DNA of 36,528 nucleotides from a virus, in IMG/VR virus record IMGVR_UViG_3300022602_000243, positions 1 to 36,528 of that record, one strand, 5' to 3'. Made by a program: the position numbers and the translations under genes. Shown in pieces: positions 24,324-32,220 of the stretch. Under the pieces are notes generated by a model. The model ran no database searches. It saw nothing but the letters and a program-made list of their open reading frames with translations, and was not told the DNA's origin. Positions within the stretch are counted from its first letter, which is position 1. Every line of letters starts with the position of its first letter.

Positions 24324-24555
24324 GAGTGGAAAGTGCGATTGCCTTTTTGATGTGCAGGTAGACCTGCCTCTGACCGTCACGGATTGCTGCCTTGTGGGTG
24401 TCGTAGCGACCTGTCTCATCGGGAATGAAGGATGGGTGATCGACACCGAAACAACGGTGCAGGTTCTCTAGGATCTGTGTGGCGACATCGGTGCCGAGTC
24501 TTCCGAATGGGCGCAAGATGTCCTCTAGGTTTTTTTGCTCTTTGGTGGTGGTCAT
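24286..24555 (-). CDS. Small helical protein after the portal gene
   Basis: The 89-residue protein begins six bases after the portal region's coding end near 24561. It has helical segments (TKEQKNLEDILRPFG, DVATQILENLHRCFG), a central SFIPDETGRYDTHKAAIRDGQRQVYLHIKKAI segment that recalls conserved podovirus proteins of this position, and a Lys/Pro-rich tail. Probably a head or packaging accessory. Function unknown. Confidence 0.6.
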   Translation of the reverse strand: MTTTKEQKNLEDILRPFGRLGTDVATQILENLHRCFGVDHPSFIPDETGRYDTHKAAIRDGQRQVYLHIKKAIALSTHEPKKPKKAKTE

Positions 24556-24558
24556 AGA

Positions 24559-26328
24559 TTACTGACCCATTGCCTGCTGCATCCCCTGCTGAATGGCAGG
24601 TGCTGCGGGTGAGTCTGGTCGAACGGAACCGATCTGCTGCGCGATCTGCGCTTGATGGGCCTGCTGCTGCATTTGGGCCTGCTGCTGCTGCTGCTGGGCG
24701 CGATTCTGACGGATGCCTGCAACTGCCTTGGCATCACGGAGGAATTCGGGATCGACACCGGAGGTCAGAGCTTTCTGACGGGCGATCTTATCCATGTCGA
24801 AATTGTCCATGGGCGAAAGATCCTGCGTCACCTGACAGACCTGCAGGGTAGCCTCGATGATTGGGTCGATGCTGTTCACCTCACGGGATGAGACGGCAAT
24901 CGACATCTTATTGTTGAAGATCACCTTGGGTTCTGGAATGTACTGCTCACCCTTGGGATTCTGCTGAATGAGTGACTGTGGAGGTGCGGGCATCATGCCA
25001 GCACGGGAAAGGATCCCGTACACACGCTTGATGATGGGGATCAGAAATTCTGTGGTCAGTCGTGCGTAGGTCGGGGAAAGCATGGTGAGTTTTTCACTCT
25101 CCATGGCACGAACTTGGGTTGCCGTGATTGCACCCTGTCCACCCGCCTGCATGTCTTCCTGTGCGAACATCTGAAACAACGGCACATTGAAAGCATCCTC
25201 GATGTGCTGCTGCTTCATCTTGATCCGATCCTGACCGATATCGTACCTGCCCTGCGTCATCCATTCACGGGGAATAGCCTGTGGCTTGGTTTCGTCGAAA
25301 TAGGTAATGCCACCAGCACGGAGATCCGGTTCATCAGAAAGACCCTCTGGGATGAGCATGCGGGGGAAGGCAGCAAGTTCGGCAAGGGCATCCATCTGCT
25401 TCTGGAGGAAGTTTAACTGCTTGGCATCCGGTAGTGCCACCCACGCACTGCTCCACCCGTAGGGGGACTGCTGCCATTTGAGGAATCGGGAAACAAAGCA
25501 AGGAGGTTCATCGAATCCGGAGTTACGCAGGAGTTTCTTGGTGCCGAGTTCGATGTGAACCGAGGCAATGGGTTTATTGGGGCCATCGATCTTGCCCTTG
25601 GTGCGTTCCTTCTCGTTGCGTGGGTAGATTGCCCAGATGACATCGAGCTTCTGCTCCAGACCCTTACCGTCTCCGAGTTCGTATGCCTTGCGGGTCTTCT
25701 CGCTCACATTGGAGAGACCGTACTCCTCGACCACTTGCCTGACGGTCATCTCACGCTTCACAAAGATCGTATCGACATATCCCTCGTTGTTTTCACTGAC
25801 TCGGAAGGTGCCGACATCGAAAGTCCTAAAGAGCAGGTTGAAGTCATCCGTCTTGTCCACAAACATGGCGCAGGTTCCAAAGCAGGAACGATCCAGATAT
25901 GCCTCATGCGCCACTGCGTAGAAATTGGAACGGGCAAGCTCCTGCAGAATGATCTTGGAGCACTCTGCGTAGTATTCGTTCACACCCTCCTGATCCTCGA
26001 TCTCCTCCGGTGCCGATAGTGCTACCCAATTGGAATCGGCATCGTTGACATACGACATGATGCCTGCTGCTTGGGTCTGACAGGCACGGACTGCGGTGGT
26101 GTCATAGAGTTGCGTCTCACGGTCTAGGTTTGGCCCGTACTGCTGGTTGAGAATGTAACTCTTCCTCGGCATGACATAGGTCGAGAGCACCTGCCACATC
26201 TGCATCCAGTAGGAGGCATCGGCATCGAGTGCCGACCACCGTGCCGTGATCTGGGATGAGAGCTTGGTCTCGGAGACCTTGGGTGTCTTTACACCCTCGT
26301 CCGTTACCGTGGGAGAATCCTTTGCCAT
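24559..26328 (-). CDS. Portal protein (head-tail connector, T7 gp8-like)
   Basis: The 589-residue protein matches the podovirus portal family: ASYWMQMWQVLSTYVMPRKS at residues about 38-57, YDTTAVRACQTQAAGIMSYV, WVALSAPEE, YLDRSCFGTCAMFVD, FDVGTFRVSENNEGYVDTIF, YGWSSAWVALPDAKQLNFLQ and MESEKLTMLSPTYARL. The C-terminal tail is rich in glutamine (about residues 545-585), perhaps the flexible barrel end. Twelve copies form the channel for DNA packaging and the tail docking site. It starts in a TAATG overlap with the gene upstream. Confidence 0.93.
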   Translation of the reverse strand: MAKDSPTVTDEGVKTPKVSETKLSSQITARWSALDADASYWMQMWQVLSTYVMPRKSYILNQQYGPNLDRETQLYDTTAVRACQTQAAGIMSYVNDADSNWVALSAPEEIEDQEGVNEYYAECSKIILQELARSNFYAVAHEAYLDRSCFGTCAMFVDKTDDFNLLFRTFDVGTFRVSENNEGYVDTIFVKREMTVRQVVEEYGLSNVSEKTRKAYELGDGKGLEQKLDVIWAIYPRNEKERTKGKIDGPNKPIASVHIELGTKKLLRNSGFDEPPCFVSRFLKWQQSPYGWSSAWVALPDAKQLNFLQKQMDALAELAAFPRMLIPEGLSDEPDLRAGGITYFDETKPQAIPREWMTQGRYDIGQDRIKMKQQHIEDAFNVPLFQMFAQEDMQAGGQGAITATQVRAMESEKLTMLSPTYARLTTEFLIPIIKRVYGILSRAGMMPAPPQSLIQQNPKGEQYIPEPKVIFNNKMSIAVSSREVNSIDPIIEATLQVCQVTQDLSPMDNFDMDKIARQKALTSGVDPEFLRDAKAVAGIRQNRAQQQQQQAQMQQQAHQAQIAQQIGSVRPDSPAAPAIQQGMQQAMGQ

Positions 26329-26726
26329 TACTTACCGAGGAGTGATCCCGTTCCGGTTGCCGAATTGACTGTGCCGTTTGGCCCCGTTTGACCAGCAGCA
26401 CCTACAGGTGCCTTTAGCAGGCTCGCTTGATACCCAAAACCTGCACCGACCTGTGCTGCTCCCTGCTGTTGTGCAGCAGCAATGTCAGCAGCAGATGCCG
26501 ATGGGGGAGGTGGGGGTGGGGGTGGTGTTGGTGCTGCTGGAATGTTGATGACAGGAGGAGCAGGAGGAGCAGGAAGATTCACCGATGGAGCACCACCACC
26601 CTTGCAAAGAATGAAGGATGGTTTCTCGGTTCGTGTTGGAGGGAAAGGAACACCACCTGCCAGTGCCATCTCTGGAGATAGAAGGGCAAAGATGTCCGAT
26701 ATGAAAGAGTGCAAAGCGTTGATCAT
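26328..26726 (-). CDS. Proline-rich phage protein upstream of portal
   Basis: The 132-residue product has a hydrophobic N-terminal part (MINALHSFISDIFALLSPEMALAGG), a Pro/Ala-rich centre with a run of eight prolines, an Ala/Gln helix and a terminal segment (QTGPNGTVNSATGTGSLLGK) of the type seen at the ends of small podovirus proteins encoded next to the portal. I start it at ATG 26726 because motif f lies just upstream, inside the longer frame. The likely role is head completion or internal virion factor; function is not established. Confidence 0.65.
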   Translation of the reverse strand: MINALHSFISDIFALLSPEMALAGGVPFPPTRTEKPSFILCKGGGAPSVNLPAPPAPPVINIPAAPTPPPPPPPPSASAADIAAAQQQGAAQVGAGFGYQASLLKAPVGAAGQTGPNGTVNSATGTGSLLGK

Positions 26727-26740
26727 TGGGGTGGTGATAT

Positions 26741-26770
26741 TGTATACACACCTACGACTCAACCGATTTT
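26741..26770 (-). promoter_or_regulatory. Conserved phage motif, copy f, with an insertion, before the portal unit
   Basis: The minus strand has AAAATCGGTTGAG, then TCGTA, then GGTGTGTATACA. The two halves of the motif are kept but pushed apart compared with copies b, d, e and g. The first half contains the stop codon of the upstream gene (26759-26761). It ends about 14 bases before the start at 26726. Confidence 0.5.
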
Positions 26771-27109
26771 GTGAGTCTTTCGATATATTTTTGACCACGG
26801 GTAGACTCTCAACTGGTTATCTCGCTCAAAGGAAACGAACGGCAACTTGTGCGTGGCGCATGCAAATGCCATGTGGATCGGGCCTGACCAAAGATACAGG
26901 TGCCAGCAATCGTGATACTCAAAGTCGTTGACCCATGGATTGACTATGTCCCTGTACCCTGCAGCCACACAGACAGGTCGCGCCATCAGGAAGATGTGGG
27001 GATTGCTCACAACGATTCCATGTAACAGGTGGGCCTCCAGATCCTCCACAAAGGTTCTGGCACATGCTTCCTTCTGATAGACTGCTGCGGCGCGTTCTAC
27101 TGGTTTCAT
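26759..27109 (-). CDS. Conserved podovirus protein between terminase and portal
   Basis: The 116-residue protein has a Cys/His-containing centre (PVCVAAGYRDIVNPW, HDCWHLYLWSGPIHMAFA) and an end (KLPFVSFERDNQLRVYPWSKIYRK) that match a family often encoded beside the large terminase in podoviruses; its function is unknown to me. The start codon lies in an inverted repeat (ATATGTCG/CGACATAT) that could fold over it in the mRNA. Confidence 0.65.
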   Translation of the reverse strand: MKPVERAAAVYQKEACARTFVEDLEAHLLHGIVVSNPHIFLMARPVCVAAGYRDIVNPWVNDFEYHDCWHLYLWSGPIHMAFACATHKLPFVSFERDNQLRVYPWSKIYRKTHKIG

Positions 27110-27130
27110 ATGTCGATGCCTGCGACATAT
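27108..27130 (-). promoter_or_regulatory. Inverted repeat over the start codon, with a third half-site at 27163-27170
   Basis: ATATGTCG (27108-27115) and CGACATAT (27123-27130) form a perfect 8-bp inverted repeat with a 7-base spacer. A third CGACATAT lies at 27163-27170, touching the terminase stop. In the mRNA the stem would include the AT of the start codon of the 26759-27109 gene, with an AGG in the loop. It could be a translational hairpin or a protein-binding operator. Confidence 0.45.
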
Positions 27131-27169
27131 CGGAAAAACATGGTGATGTTTTGATGTTTTAACGACATA

Positions 27170-28486
27170 TCACCCTCTCAATCCCATCTTTGCCTGCTTC
27201 ACCCGCATCGGTTGGTATCCGTAATTGATGCGTTGCGGAATTGCCCTGCGGTCGATGACTAGACCGTGCTTGATAGCTTGGAAAGCGATGGAGAATGCGT
27301 CTGCTGCGTGGGAAGCATGGTCGTGAATTGGGATGTCACGAATCGTGATGCCATCGGTTTCCGATTTGCTTGCGTACTGGTCGAGGGAATCGAGACCCTG
27401 CTGGCATCCTGACTCGTTAAAAGAAACCCGTGGGAATGCCTCCAGTGCAAGGTTGATGCCATCCCACACCGAGTTCTGCCTCGGAACTGCTACGACATTG
27501 GCGAGACCTGCGGTGAGCAGGCTACCCTGCCACAGACCACCGTTTTCGGTAGCCCCGTCATGAGGTATGAAGTGGGAAGCATAGTTGTATTCCTTTTCTT
27601 GAAGTCGCTTGACCCATTCTGCAGGTGTGCCGCAGTCGTGTGATCCGAACAGACTTTCCAGCATGACGATCCTGTCACCGATGATCTGCCACACCCACAC
27701 ACGCATATTCAAAGGTGCTCCCAGATCCCAAGAGGTAAAGACAGGAGACTCCCTGTGCCATAGGATGTCGTTGCTGATGCGTCTCTGGTTCCGTGCCTCA
27801 TCAATGTTTCGTGCGTAGATGGCACCGAGTTTGCCCACAGAGAAGTCACATTCCATTTCCTGACGGTAGAGGTGCTCCGGTGTGCCCTCCTTGATGCTGG
27901 CTAATTCTTGAGGATTGATGATGTGACTCTCGCTTGCTTTGAGCATCAAAGAGAACCATTCCGGATCAGATAGAGATTGCTGCCACATGCGCCATAGAAA
28001 CCCCCGTCCCTTGGGAGTACCGGAGAAGATGCACCACCCTTGATAATCAAGCAGGGTGGGACGGATTACCGAGTACCATGCCTGCGGATCCAGATCCGAG
28101 ACCTCATCGAGCACCACACCATCGAGGTACACGCCACGGAGACGCTCAAAAGCATCACCGGAGTAGAGTCGTATGGAAGCCTTGTTCGGGAGGGTTACCA
28201 TGAGATCCTGCTCGTTGTGTTTCACTTGAGGGATTCCCTCGGTGAACTGCTTCAAATACATCCACGCTATATTTTTGATCTGGTCACGGGTTGGGCCTAC
28301 CAGTGCATACCTGCAAGGCGGGCCTTGCCTCTTGAAAGTCATGGCCCTCTTCACCATGTCCATGACGGCATGGTAACTCTTTCCACTGCGTCGATGCGCT
28401 ACCACGCACCCGAACCGTTGCGTCCTATCGATGAAGGGACGGAACTGCTCTCTGGGATCGAGATGAAATTTGATAGTCAGAGGCAT
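27170..28486 (-). CDS. terL: Terminase large subunit
   Basis: The 438-residue protein has the packaging ATPase and nuclease motifs in order: Walker A AHRRSGKS near residues 30-37, Walker B GVVLDEVSDLD near 125-135, coupling motif FSGTPKG near 154-160, nuclease SWDLG near 251, HDGAT near 311 and the final HDHASHAADAF near 394-404. It pumps DNA into the prohead and cuts concatemers. The size is compact but normal for podoviruses. It overlaps the zinc-ribbon gene upstream by 10 bases. Confidence 0.95.
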   Translation of the reverse strand: MPLTIKFHLDPREQFRPFIDRTQRFGCVVAHRRSGKSYHAVMDMVKRAMTFKRQGPPCRYALVGPTRDQIKNIAWMYLKQFTEGIPQVKHNEQDLMVTLPNKASIRLYSGDAFERLRGVYLDGVVLDEVSDLDPQAWYSVIRPTLLDYQGWCIFSGTPKGRGFLWRMWQQSLSDPEWFSLMLKASESHIINPQELASIKEGTPEHLYRQEMECDFSVGKLGAIYARNIDEARNQRRISNDILWHRESPVFTSWDLGAPLNMRVWVWQIIGDRIVMLESLFGSHDCGTPAEWVKRLQEKEYNYASHFIPHDGATENGGLWQGSLLTAGLANVVAVPRQNSVWDGINLALEAFPRVSFNESGCQQGLDSLDQYASKSETDGITIRDIPIHDHASHAADAFSIAFQAIKHGLVIDRRAIPQRINYGYQPMRVKQAKMGLRG

Positions 28487-29088
28487 TTGATCTTCTGGAT
28501 CTCGTCGCGGAGCGCCTCCAAAAGATCTTCACTTTTGGGCAACGGGCCAAGCTCTCGCCATTCGGGAGCGGGTTCCTCATCAACTGACTTTCCGCAGTCC
28601 TCGCAAATGTCACCCATAGGCTCGACTCGGCTAAACCAAGTTCCCGTGGTGCTTCCGCAATGAGGGCATTTCCAATCATCCACGGGTTCAGTTATTCGAG
28701 AATCTTGGATAACTGGTTCCTCTGCCGTACTGCACTCATCGCATAGACCAGAAGAGCAAGTCGTCTGGTTCTCGTGGCAAATAAGGCAGAGTCCCGTGAC
28801 GGGTTCCTCTGGCGCGGGGGCGAGTGGGGCTACCTCATCACGCAACCTTTCCAGTTGCCGATAAAGCATATCGCCATCCATACTGTATTCTGATCGCTGA
28901 AGCGGAGTGATTGCTTCATCCGCAATTTCAATCGCTCGGTTCAGAAGCTCACGGAGCCTTGAGACCTCGTTGGTTTTCTCGGCGAGTTCGCGTTCTAGCT
29001 TTTGCATCTCGCTCGTAATGTAATAGGGCCAATTTGAAGAAAGCATTACGGCATCCGTCCTCGGCGTTGGTGTTTTGGAAGGGATCAT
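28477..29088 (-). CDS. Coiled-coil protein with zinc-ribbon cysteine pairs
   Basis: The 203-residue protein starts with TPTPRTDAVM and a heptad helix (EMQKLERELAEKTNEVSRLRELL), a common N-terminal arrangement in phage proteins, then has CLICHENQTTCSSGLCDEC and CPHCGSTTG...CEDC clusters that look like two zinc ribbons. It lies between small and large terminase genes, so it may assist packaging or be an inserted accessory gene. Function is unknown. Confidence 0.65.
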   Translation of the reverse strand: MIPSKTPTPRTDAVMLSSNWPYYITSEMQKLERELAEKTNEVSRLRELLNRAIEIADEAITPLQRSEYSMDGDMLYRQLERLRDEVAPLAPAPEEPVTGLCLICHENQTTCSSGLCDECSTAEEPVIQDSRITEPVDDWKCPHCGSTTGTWFSRVEPMGDICEDCGKSVDEEPAPEWRELGPLPKSEDLLEALRDEIQKIKCL

Positions 29089-29139
29089 AGGTGTTAAGAA
29101 TTGGAGTTAGTTTTATTAACAGTCAGGTGCAGGAATTGT

Positions 29140-29508
29140 TCACTCTATCCTCTGACCCCCAATGTAAACTTCGACCTCCATGTTCTGGGTGATGTCGATC
29201 TTCTCTGGTTCGTTCCATCCCTGTGCCTTGGCAAGGATCTCGGCATACTTGGGAGCATGGGGGTGCTCCTCATTGATGAACCTAGCGTGTACTGTTCGGA
29301 TGAAGTTCTGCCTGCTGATTTCCAGTGCCGTCTCTGTTTTCTCCCGCAACTCTGCAATCCGTTCGGATACTTTCGGATCTTTGGCGATCTCGCAGGCACT
29401 GGATTGAGACCCAGAATAGCCTGCTTTCTTTGCAGCTTCTTTAAGAGTCGCACCGGATGCCAGTGCGATAGCGAGCTTCTCCTGCTTGGGGTTGAGTTTA
29501 GATGCCAT
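29140..29508 (-). CDS. terS: Terminase small subunit
   Basis: The 122-residue protein begins with LNPKQEKLAIALASGATLKEAAKKAGYS, the helix-turn-helix DNA-binding part typical of TerS proteins, followed by an oligomerisation helix (VSERIAELREKTETALEISRQNF) and a C-terminal part with ILAKAQGWNEPEKIDITQN that may contact the large subunit. Its place upstream of terL supports this. It has a good SD sequence (GGAGGG, about 6 bases before ATG). Confidence 0.85.
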   Translation of the reverse strand: MASKLNPKQEKLAIALASGATLKEAAKKAGYSGSQSSACEIAKDPKVSERIAELREKTETALEISRQNFIRTVHARFINEEHPHAPKYAEILAKAQGWNEPEKIDITQNMEVEVYIGGQRIE

Positions 29509-29845
29509 CTTTTCCCTCCAAGTTCTTGATCATGTGATCGATAAACCATTTCGCTTTCTTGAGATCCTCGACTGCCTTGTTGGGATCTTTCTCCCCTGCG
29601 CGATAGATGTATTTGATCGCGGCACCTTTTGGGAATGAGAGGTGACCGATCATGTCGATCAGTTCGATTCCTTTGGGGTTGTTCGTGTAGTGCTTGGGGT
29701 GGTTGACCGTATCCCCCGCGAGTCCCTTTTCACTGTTCTTTCCTTGGGAACGGCATGGCTTGCAGTAATACCACTGAACATTGCCAGTGGCATTACCGCA
29801 TGCGAGGCATGAATTGGATCCGTGGTTAGAACGGGAGATCGTCAT
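29498..29845 (-). CDS. DUF3310-domain protein with N-terminal zinc finger
   Basis: The 115-residue protein has a CxxC...CxxC zinc-finger-like N terminus (CLACGNATGNVQWYYCKPC) and a DUF3310 domain: VNHPKHYTNNPKGIELIDMI, FPKGAAIKYIYRAGEKDPNKAVEDLKKAKWFIDHMI. DUF3310 is widespread in phages, usually among replication and nucleotide metabolism genes; its activity is not established. I start it at ATG 29845, overlapping the SSB-like gene by 20 bases; an earlier start would overlap more. Confidence 0.75.
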   Translation of the reverse strand: MTISRSNHGSNSCLACGNATGNVQWYYCKPCRSQGKNSEKGLAGDTVNHPKHYTNNPKGIELIDMIGHLSFPKGAAIKYIYRAGEKDPNKAVEDLKKAKWFIDHMIKNLEGKDGI

Positions 29846-30137
29846 CCTTTTCAGCGGGTGCGTATCCATTCGCTTTCTCTGCATTGTGACGCTTGAGGGC
29901 ATCACTTTCTGGATACTCGGATTTCTTCTGACCGATGGTCTTCCAGTTGCCGAGGATGGGGAGTTTGATGTCCTCGTCCTTTTCTTTGCTTTGGGTCAGG
30001 AATCCTTCGTTGCCGTAATCGTCTGGTCGGTCGAATAGAACGATGTCGGCAAAGATTGCCTTTTCTCCGTTCTTTCGGGTGACATGCTTGAAGCGTTGCT
30101 TATCTAACTTGGTGACATCGAGTTGGAATTTGATCAT
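29826..30137 (-). CDS. Single-stranded-DNA-binding-like protein
   Basis: This 103-residue protein has strands compatible with an OB-fold (FQLDVTKLDKQRF, AIFADIVLFDRPDDYGNEGFLTQ, IKLPILGNWKTIG) and a disordered acidic tail ending EKDDDLPF. The D-D-L-P-F ending is the hallmark of SSB tails that recruit partner proteins. The location beside DnaC-like, ERF and nuclease genes fits a role coating phage ssDNA. It starts in an ATGA overlap with the small gene upstream. The OB-fold is inferred. Confidence 0.7.
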   Translation of the reverse strand: MIKFQLDVTKLDKQRFKHVTRKNGEKAIFADIVLFDRPDDYGNEGFLTQSKEKDEDIKLPILGNWKTIGQKKSEYPESDALKRHNAEKANGYAPAEKDDDLPF

Positions 30138-30298
30138 GTGGATTTGTATATGACGGTGGTTTTGTTGTTTTTCTTTAGGAAGACTTCCCCTGCGTAGGGT
30201 TTGTCTGCCTTGAGATTGGGGAAGTTCTGGTTGAACTTTGAAAAGTTGTCGGATCGACGGTCTCCTTTTCCCTGTGACCTTGGTTTGAAGACGCTCAT
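30134..30298 (-). CDS. Small basic protein of 54 residues before the SSB-like gene
   Basis: The product is very basic (SVFKPRSQGKGDRRSDNFSKFNQNFPNLKADKPYAGEVFLKKNNKTTV split across its length) with no membrane segment. It starts at ATG 30298, 31 bases after motif g, and ends in an ATGA overlap with the SSB-like gene. Charge and position suggest a nucleic-acid-binding partner in replication. No family is recognised. Confidence 0.6.
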   Translation of the reverse strand: MSVFKPRSQGKGDRRSDNFSKFNQNFPNLKADKPYAGEVFLKKNNKTTVIYKST

Positions 30299-30329
30299 TG
30301 CTTTGAAGTAGTGAGAAGATATCGGCGCG

Positions 30330-30354
30330 GGTATATACACCGCAACCGATAATT
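30330..30354 (-). promoter_or_regulatory. Conserved phage motif, copy g, before the SSB-like / DUF3310 / terminase genes
   Basis: The minus strand contains ATCGGTTGCGGTGTATATAC, identical over 20 bases to copy e. It is the second of two tandem copies (with h), ending 31 bases before the start at 30298. Confidence 0.6.
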
Positions 30355-30376
30355 GTGTATACACCTCAAACCTTTA
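30355..30376 (-). promoter_or_regulatory. Conserved phage motif, copy h, tandem with copy g
   Basis: The minus strand reads AAAGGTTTGAGGTGTATACAC. It lies directly upstream of copy g and includes the stop codon of the DnaC-like gene (30366-30368). Two copies spaced about 25 bases apart may bind cooperatively or give two start sites. Confidence 0.5.
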
Positions 30377-31055
30377 TGATCGTTGAGAACTCTGCCAACC
30401 TGCGAACGATGGCATCACCTCTATCAGGTGAGAACATGGCAAGGAGTCCACGGGCATCCGAATTGCTCGTCCAGATGATCGGGAGTCGGTGCGATGTCCG
30501 GTACTCCAGAAGGTCATAGAGTTCTGCCTCTGCACGGTCGGTCATCCGGTTCTTGCCTAAATCGTCGAGCAAGAGGACGCAGGCATGCCTGCAGAGGGAT
30601 AGGATGCTCTTGGCAATCTCCTTGGTGGACGGGTTGTCTGCGAACTGGTTGGCAGAGTTGAGTGCCAAGTCGGTTGCCGTGATGTAGTAGGTGTTGCGTT
30701 TCTCCTCATGCATCCGGTGGAGGAGTGCGATGGTGGCACGGGTCTTGCCCTTGCCAGACCTTCCGATGATACCGATTCCCTTGGGGTTGTGCTGCCAGAA
30801 TTCGGTGACCGCAGTGATTTCCTTTGGAATCCTCGAAATATCCGTGTCGTGGTAGATCGGAGGGATCATGAGGTTCCAACGAGTTTTAGAGGCATCCTTG
30901 CGCTTTTTTAGGGCCATCTGCTCTTCCTCATGGGAGAGCTTTTCGCAGCATGGGTCGCAGTATCTGGGTTCAAAGATTTGCCTGCCAAGAACCATGACGG
31001 GTTCGTAGGAGAAGGATTCACTGCAGTTGGTGCAGGTACTGAAAGATGTTGTCAT
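30366..31055 (-). CDS. DnaC-like AAA+ helicase loader with zinc finger
   Basis: The 229-residue protein has an N-terminal Cys cluster (CTNCSESF...YCDPCCEKL) and an AAA+ core: Walker A IGRSGKGKT near residue 100, Walker B VLLLDDLGK near 160, sensor-1 IIWTSNSD near 192 and an arginine-finger region DAIVRRLAEF near 217. This is the DnaC/IstB type that loads the replicative helicase. I start it at ATG 31055, five bases after the upstream stop; the long frame extends too far into the DUF1376 gene. It follows the DUF1376 gene, a frequent replication pair in temperate phages. Confidence 0.85.
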   Translation of the reverse strand: MTTSFSTCTNCSESFSYEPVMVLGRQIFEPRYCDPCCEKLSHEEEQMALKKRKDASKTRWNLMIPPIYHDTDISRIPKEITAVTEFWQHNPKGIGIIGRSGKGKTRATIALLHRMHEEKRNTYYITATDLALNSANQFADNPSTKEIAKSILSLCRHACVLLLDDLGKNRMTDRAEAELYDLLEYRTSHRLPIIWTSNSDARGLLAMFSPDRGDAIVRRLAEFSTIIKV

Positions 31056-31059
31056 CGGG

Positions 31060-31686
31060 TTAGAATGCGGATTCAAAGGGTGATTGGGTTGTTGCGGTTT
31101 GCTGGATGGGTGTGTCGATCCGGTTGAGCCAGTTGACGACGAACCTGCGGGTCTTCTGCTTTCCCCTGCGGGTGGATAACCACGCATCCATCTTGCGAGA
31201 CTCCTGCTCGATATTGAGGTGGGGATAGTTTACCTTGAGGGATTCCATCCACTCATCGTCCGAGAGTTTCGGAGTCGGTTGCGCTTTTTGCGCTACTGTC
31301 TTCTCTTGAGTATTGAGTAGTGAGTCTTGAGTAATGAGTAGCAAGCGTTCGCTATGCGATCGGTCAGCGATCGGTGAGCGTTCGCTATGCGATCGCTTCG
31401 ATAGTGCCGACTGCCTTGCCTTCTCGGATCGCTCGTATGCTTTCTCAAGTTCCTTATTCACAACCGGATGGATGAAACCTTCGTCGGTTGCGGTGAAGAA
31501 CTCGTTCAGCACGATGAGAACCGTCTCCTCGGACATGCGTACCTTCCTTGCAAGTCCATCGAATGAGATGGGACGCTCGGTGTCGTAGGCAATGTCGAGG
31601 AGTCTCCGGTAGCAAAGATCCTCGTCATTGGTCAAATGGACGGTGGCGTGTGCGTATGCTTTGATCTCAAACTGGTAGTAGTGCAT
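31060..31686 (-). CDS. DUF1376 (YdaU-type) replication protein
   Basis: The 208-residue protein starts with HYYQFEIKAYAHATVHLTNDEDLCYRRLLDIAYDTERPI, the DUF1376 signature, followed by a winged-helix-like part (LARKVRMSEETVLIVLNEFF), a Ser/Arg-rich linker with RSHSER repeated twice (residues about 98-118) and a C-terminal DnaT/DnaD-like end (LSTRRGKQKTRRFVVNWLNRI). Such proteins act with DnaC-like loaders in origin use. ATG 31686 overlaps the upstream TGA. The linker DNA holds two GCGATCG-rich repeats near 31345-31400 that could be internal origin-like iterons. Confidence 0.75.
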   Translation of the reverse strand: MHYYQFEIKAYAHATVHLTNDEDLCYRRLLDIAYDTERPISFDGLARKVRMSEETVLIVLNEFFTATDEGFIHPVVNKELEKAYERSEKARQSALSKRSHSERSPIADRSHSERLLLITQDSLLNTQEKTVAQKAQPTPKLSDDEWMESLKVNYPHLNIEQESRKMDAWLSTRRGKQKTRRFVVNWLNRIDTPIQQTATTQSPFESAF

Positions 31687-31886
31687 CAGATCGTTTCCTC
31701 TAGTGATGACTCGACGAGTTCTACATCCACCTCGTGCCCGCATTCGGGGCACTCCGATGGATCGCATTCTGCAGCGGATCCCTGCTCGGCATCCTCCCAC
31801 CTTCCAGACATTCCGGTGTCAGGATAGAACTTTAATTCAAAACAGTGCTCGCACTCCTCGTTGCGGCATGTGTATTCGGTCTTCAT
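31686..31886 (-). CDS. Small acidic zinc-finger protein
   Basis: The 66-residue protein has two CxxC-type pairs: YTCRNEECEHCFELKFYPD near the start and CDPSECPECGHEVDVE near residue 42, so it probably binds zinc. It is strongly acidic overall. It starts one base after the stop of the nuclease gene and overlaps the DUF1376 start (TGATG). Function is unknown; likely a nucleic-acid- or protein-binding helper. Confidence 0.65.
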   Translation of the reverse strand: MKTEYTCRNEECEHCFELKFYPDTGMSGRWEDAEQGSAAECDPSECPECGHEVDVELVESSLEETI

Positions 31887-31887
31887 A

Positions 31888-32220
31888 TTAGAATGCCTCC
31901 TCGATCCACATGCCCTTCTTGCGGGTGAATGCTTTGAACTGGAACTGCGGGAAGATGGTCGCGGCGACCTTGATCTTGACCCGCGCATCGTCTTCCCAGA
32001 ATCCCTTCACCTCGTGCAGTTCGATGATGTCATCTTTCGATACGACCATGAAGTCTGGGGTGTAGGTGGTGTTGGGTGCCAACTTCAGTTTGATCGGCTC
32101 AAACATGAACGATTGGATCTCACCCGCCATTGCTGACATCTTGAGACTCTCGGAATACGCATGCTCCAGTTTGTTCATGGTTCCTGCGACCCGTGGTGCT
32201 CGTGCTCGTGCGAACCTCAT
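31888..32220 (-). CDS. DUF1064-type PD-(D/E)xK nuclease
   Basis: The 110-residue protein contains TYTPDFMVVSKDDIIELHEVKGFW: the PDF aspartate and the E-V-K triad fit a PD-(D/E)xK nuclease core, and DDARVKIKVAATIFPQFQF follows as in DUF1064 proteins. These occur in phage recombination/replication clusters and may resolve branched DNA. ATG 32220 gives an ATGA overlap with the gene upstream; longer forms would run through that gene. Confidence 0.75.
   Translation of the reverse strand: MRFARARAPRVAGTMNKLEHAYSESLKMSAMAGEIQSFMFEPIKLKLAPNTTYTPDFMVVSKDDIIELHEVKGFWEDDARVKIKVAATIFPQFQFKAFTRKKGMWIEEAF

Noticed and set aside
24590-24720. CTG/CAG-rich simple repeat as a tandem-repeat element
   Set aside because: It encodes the glutamine-rich tail of the portal protein, a known feature of such proteins, and the units are not regular.
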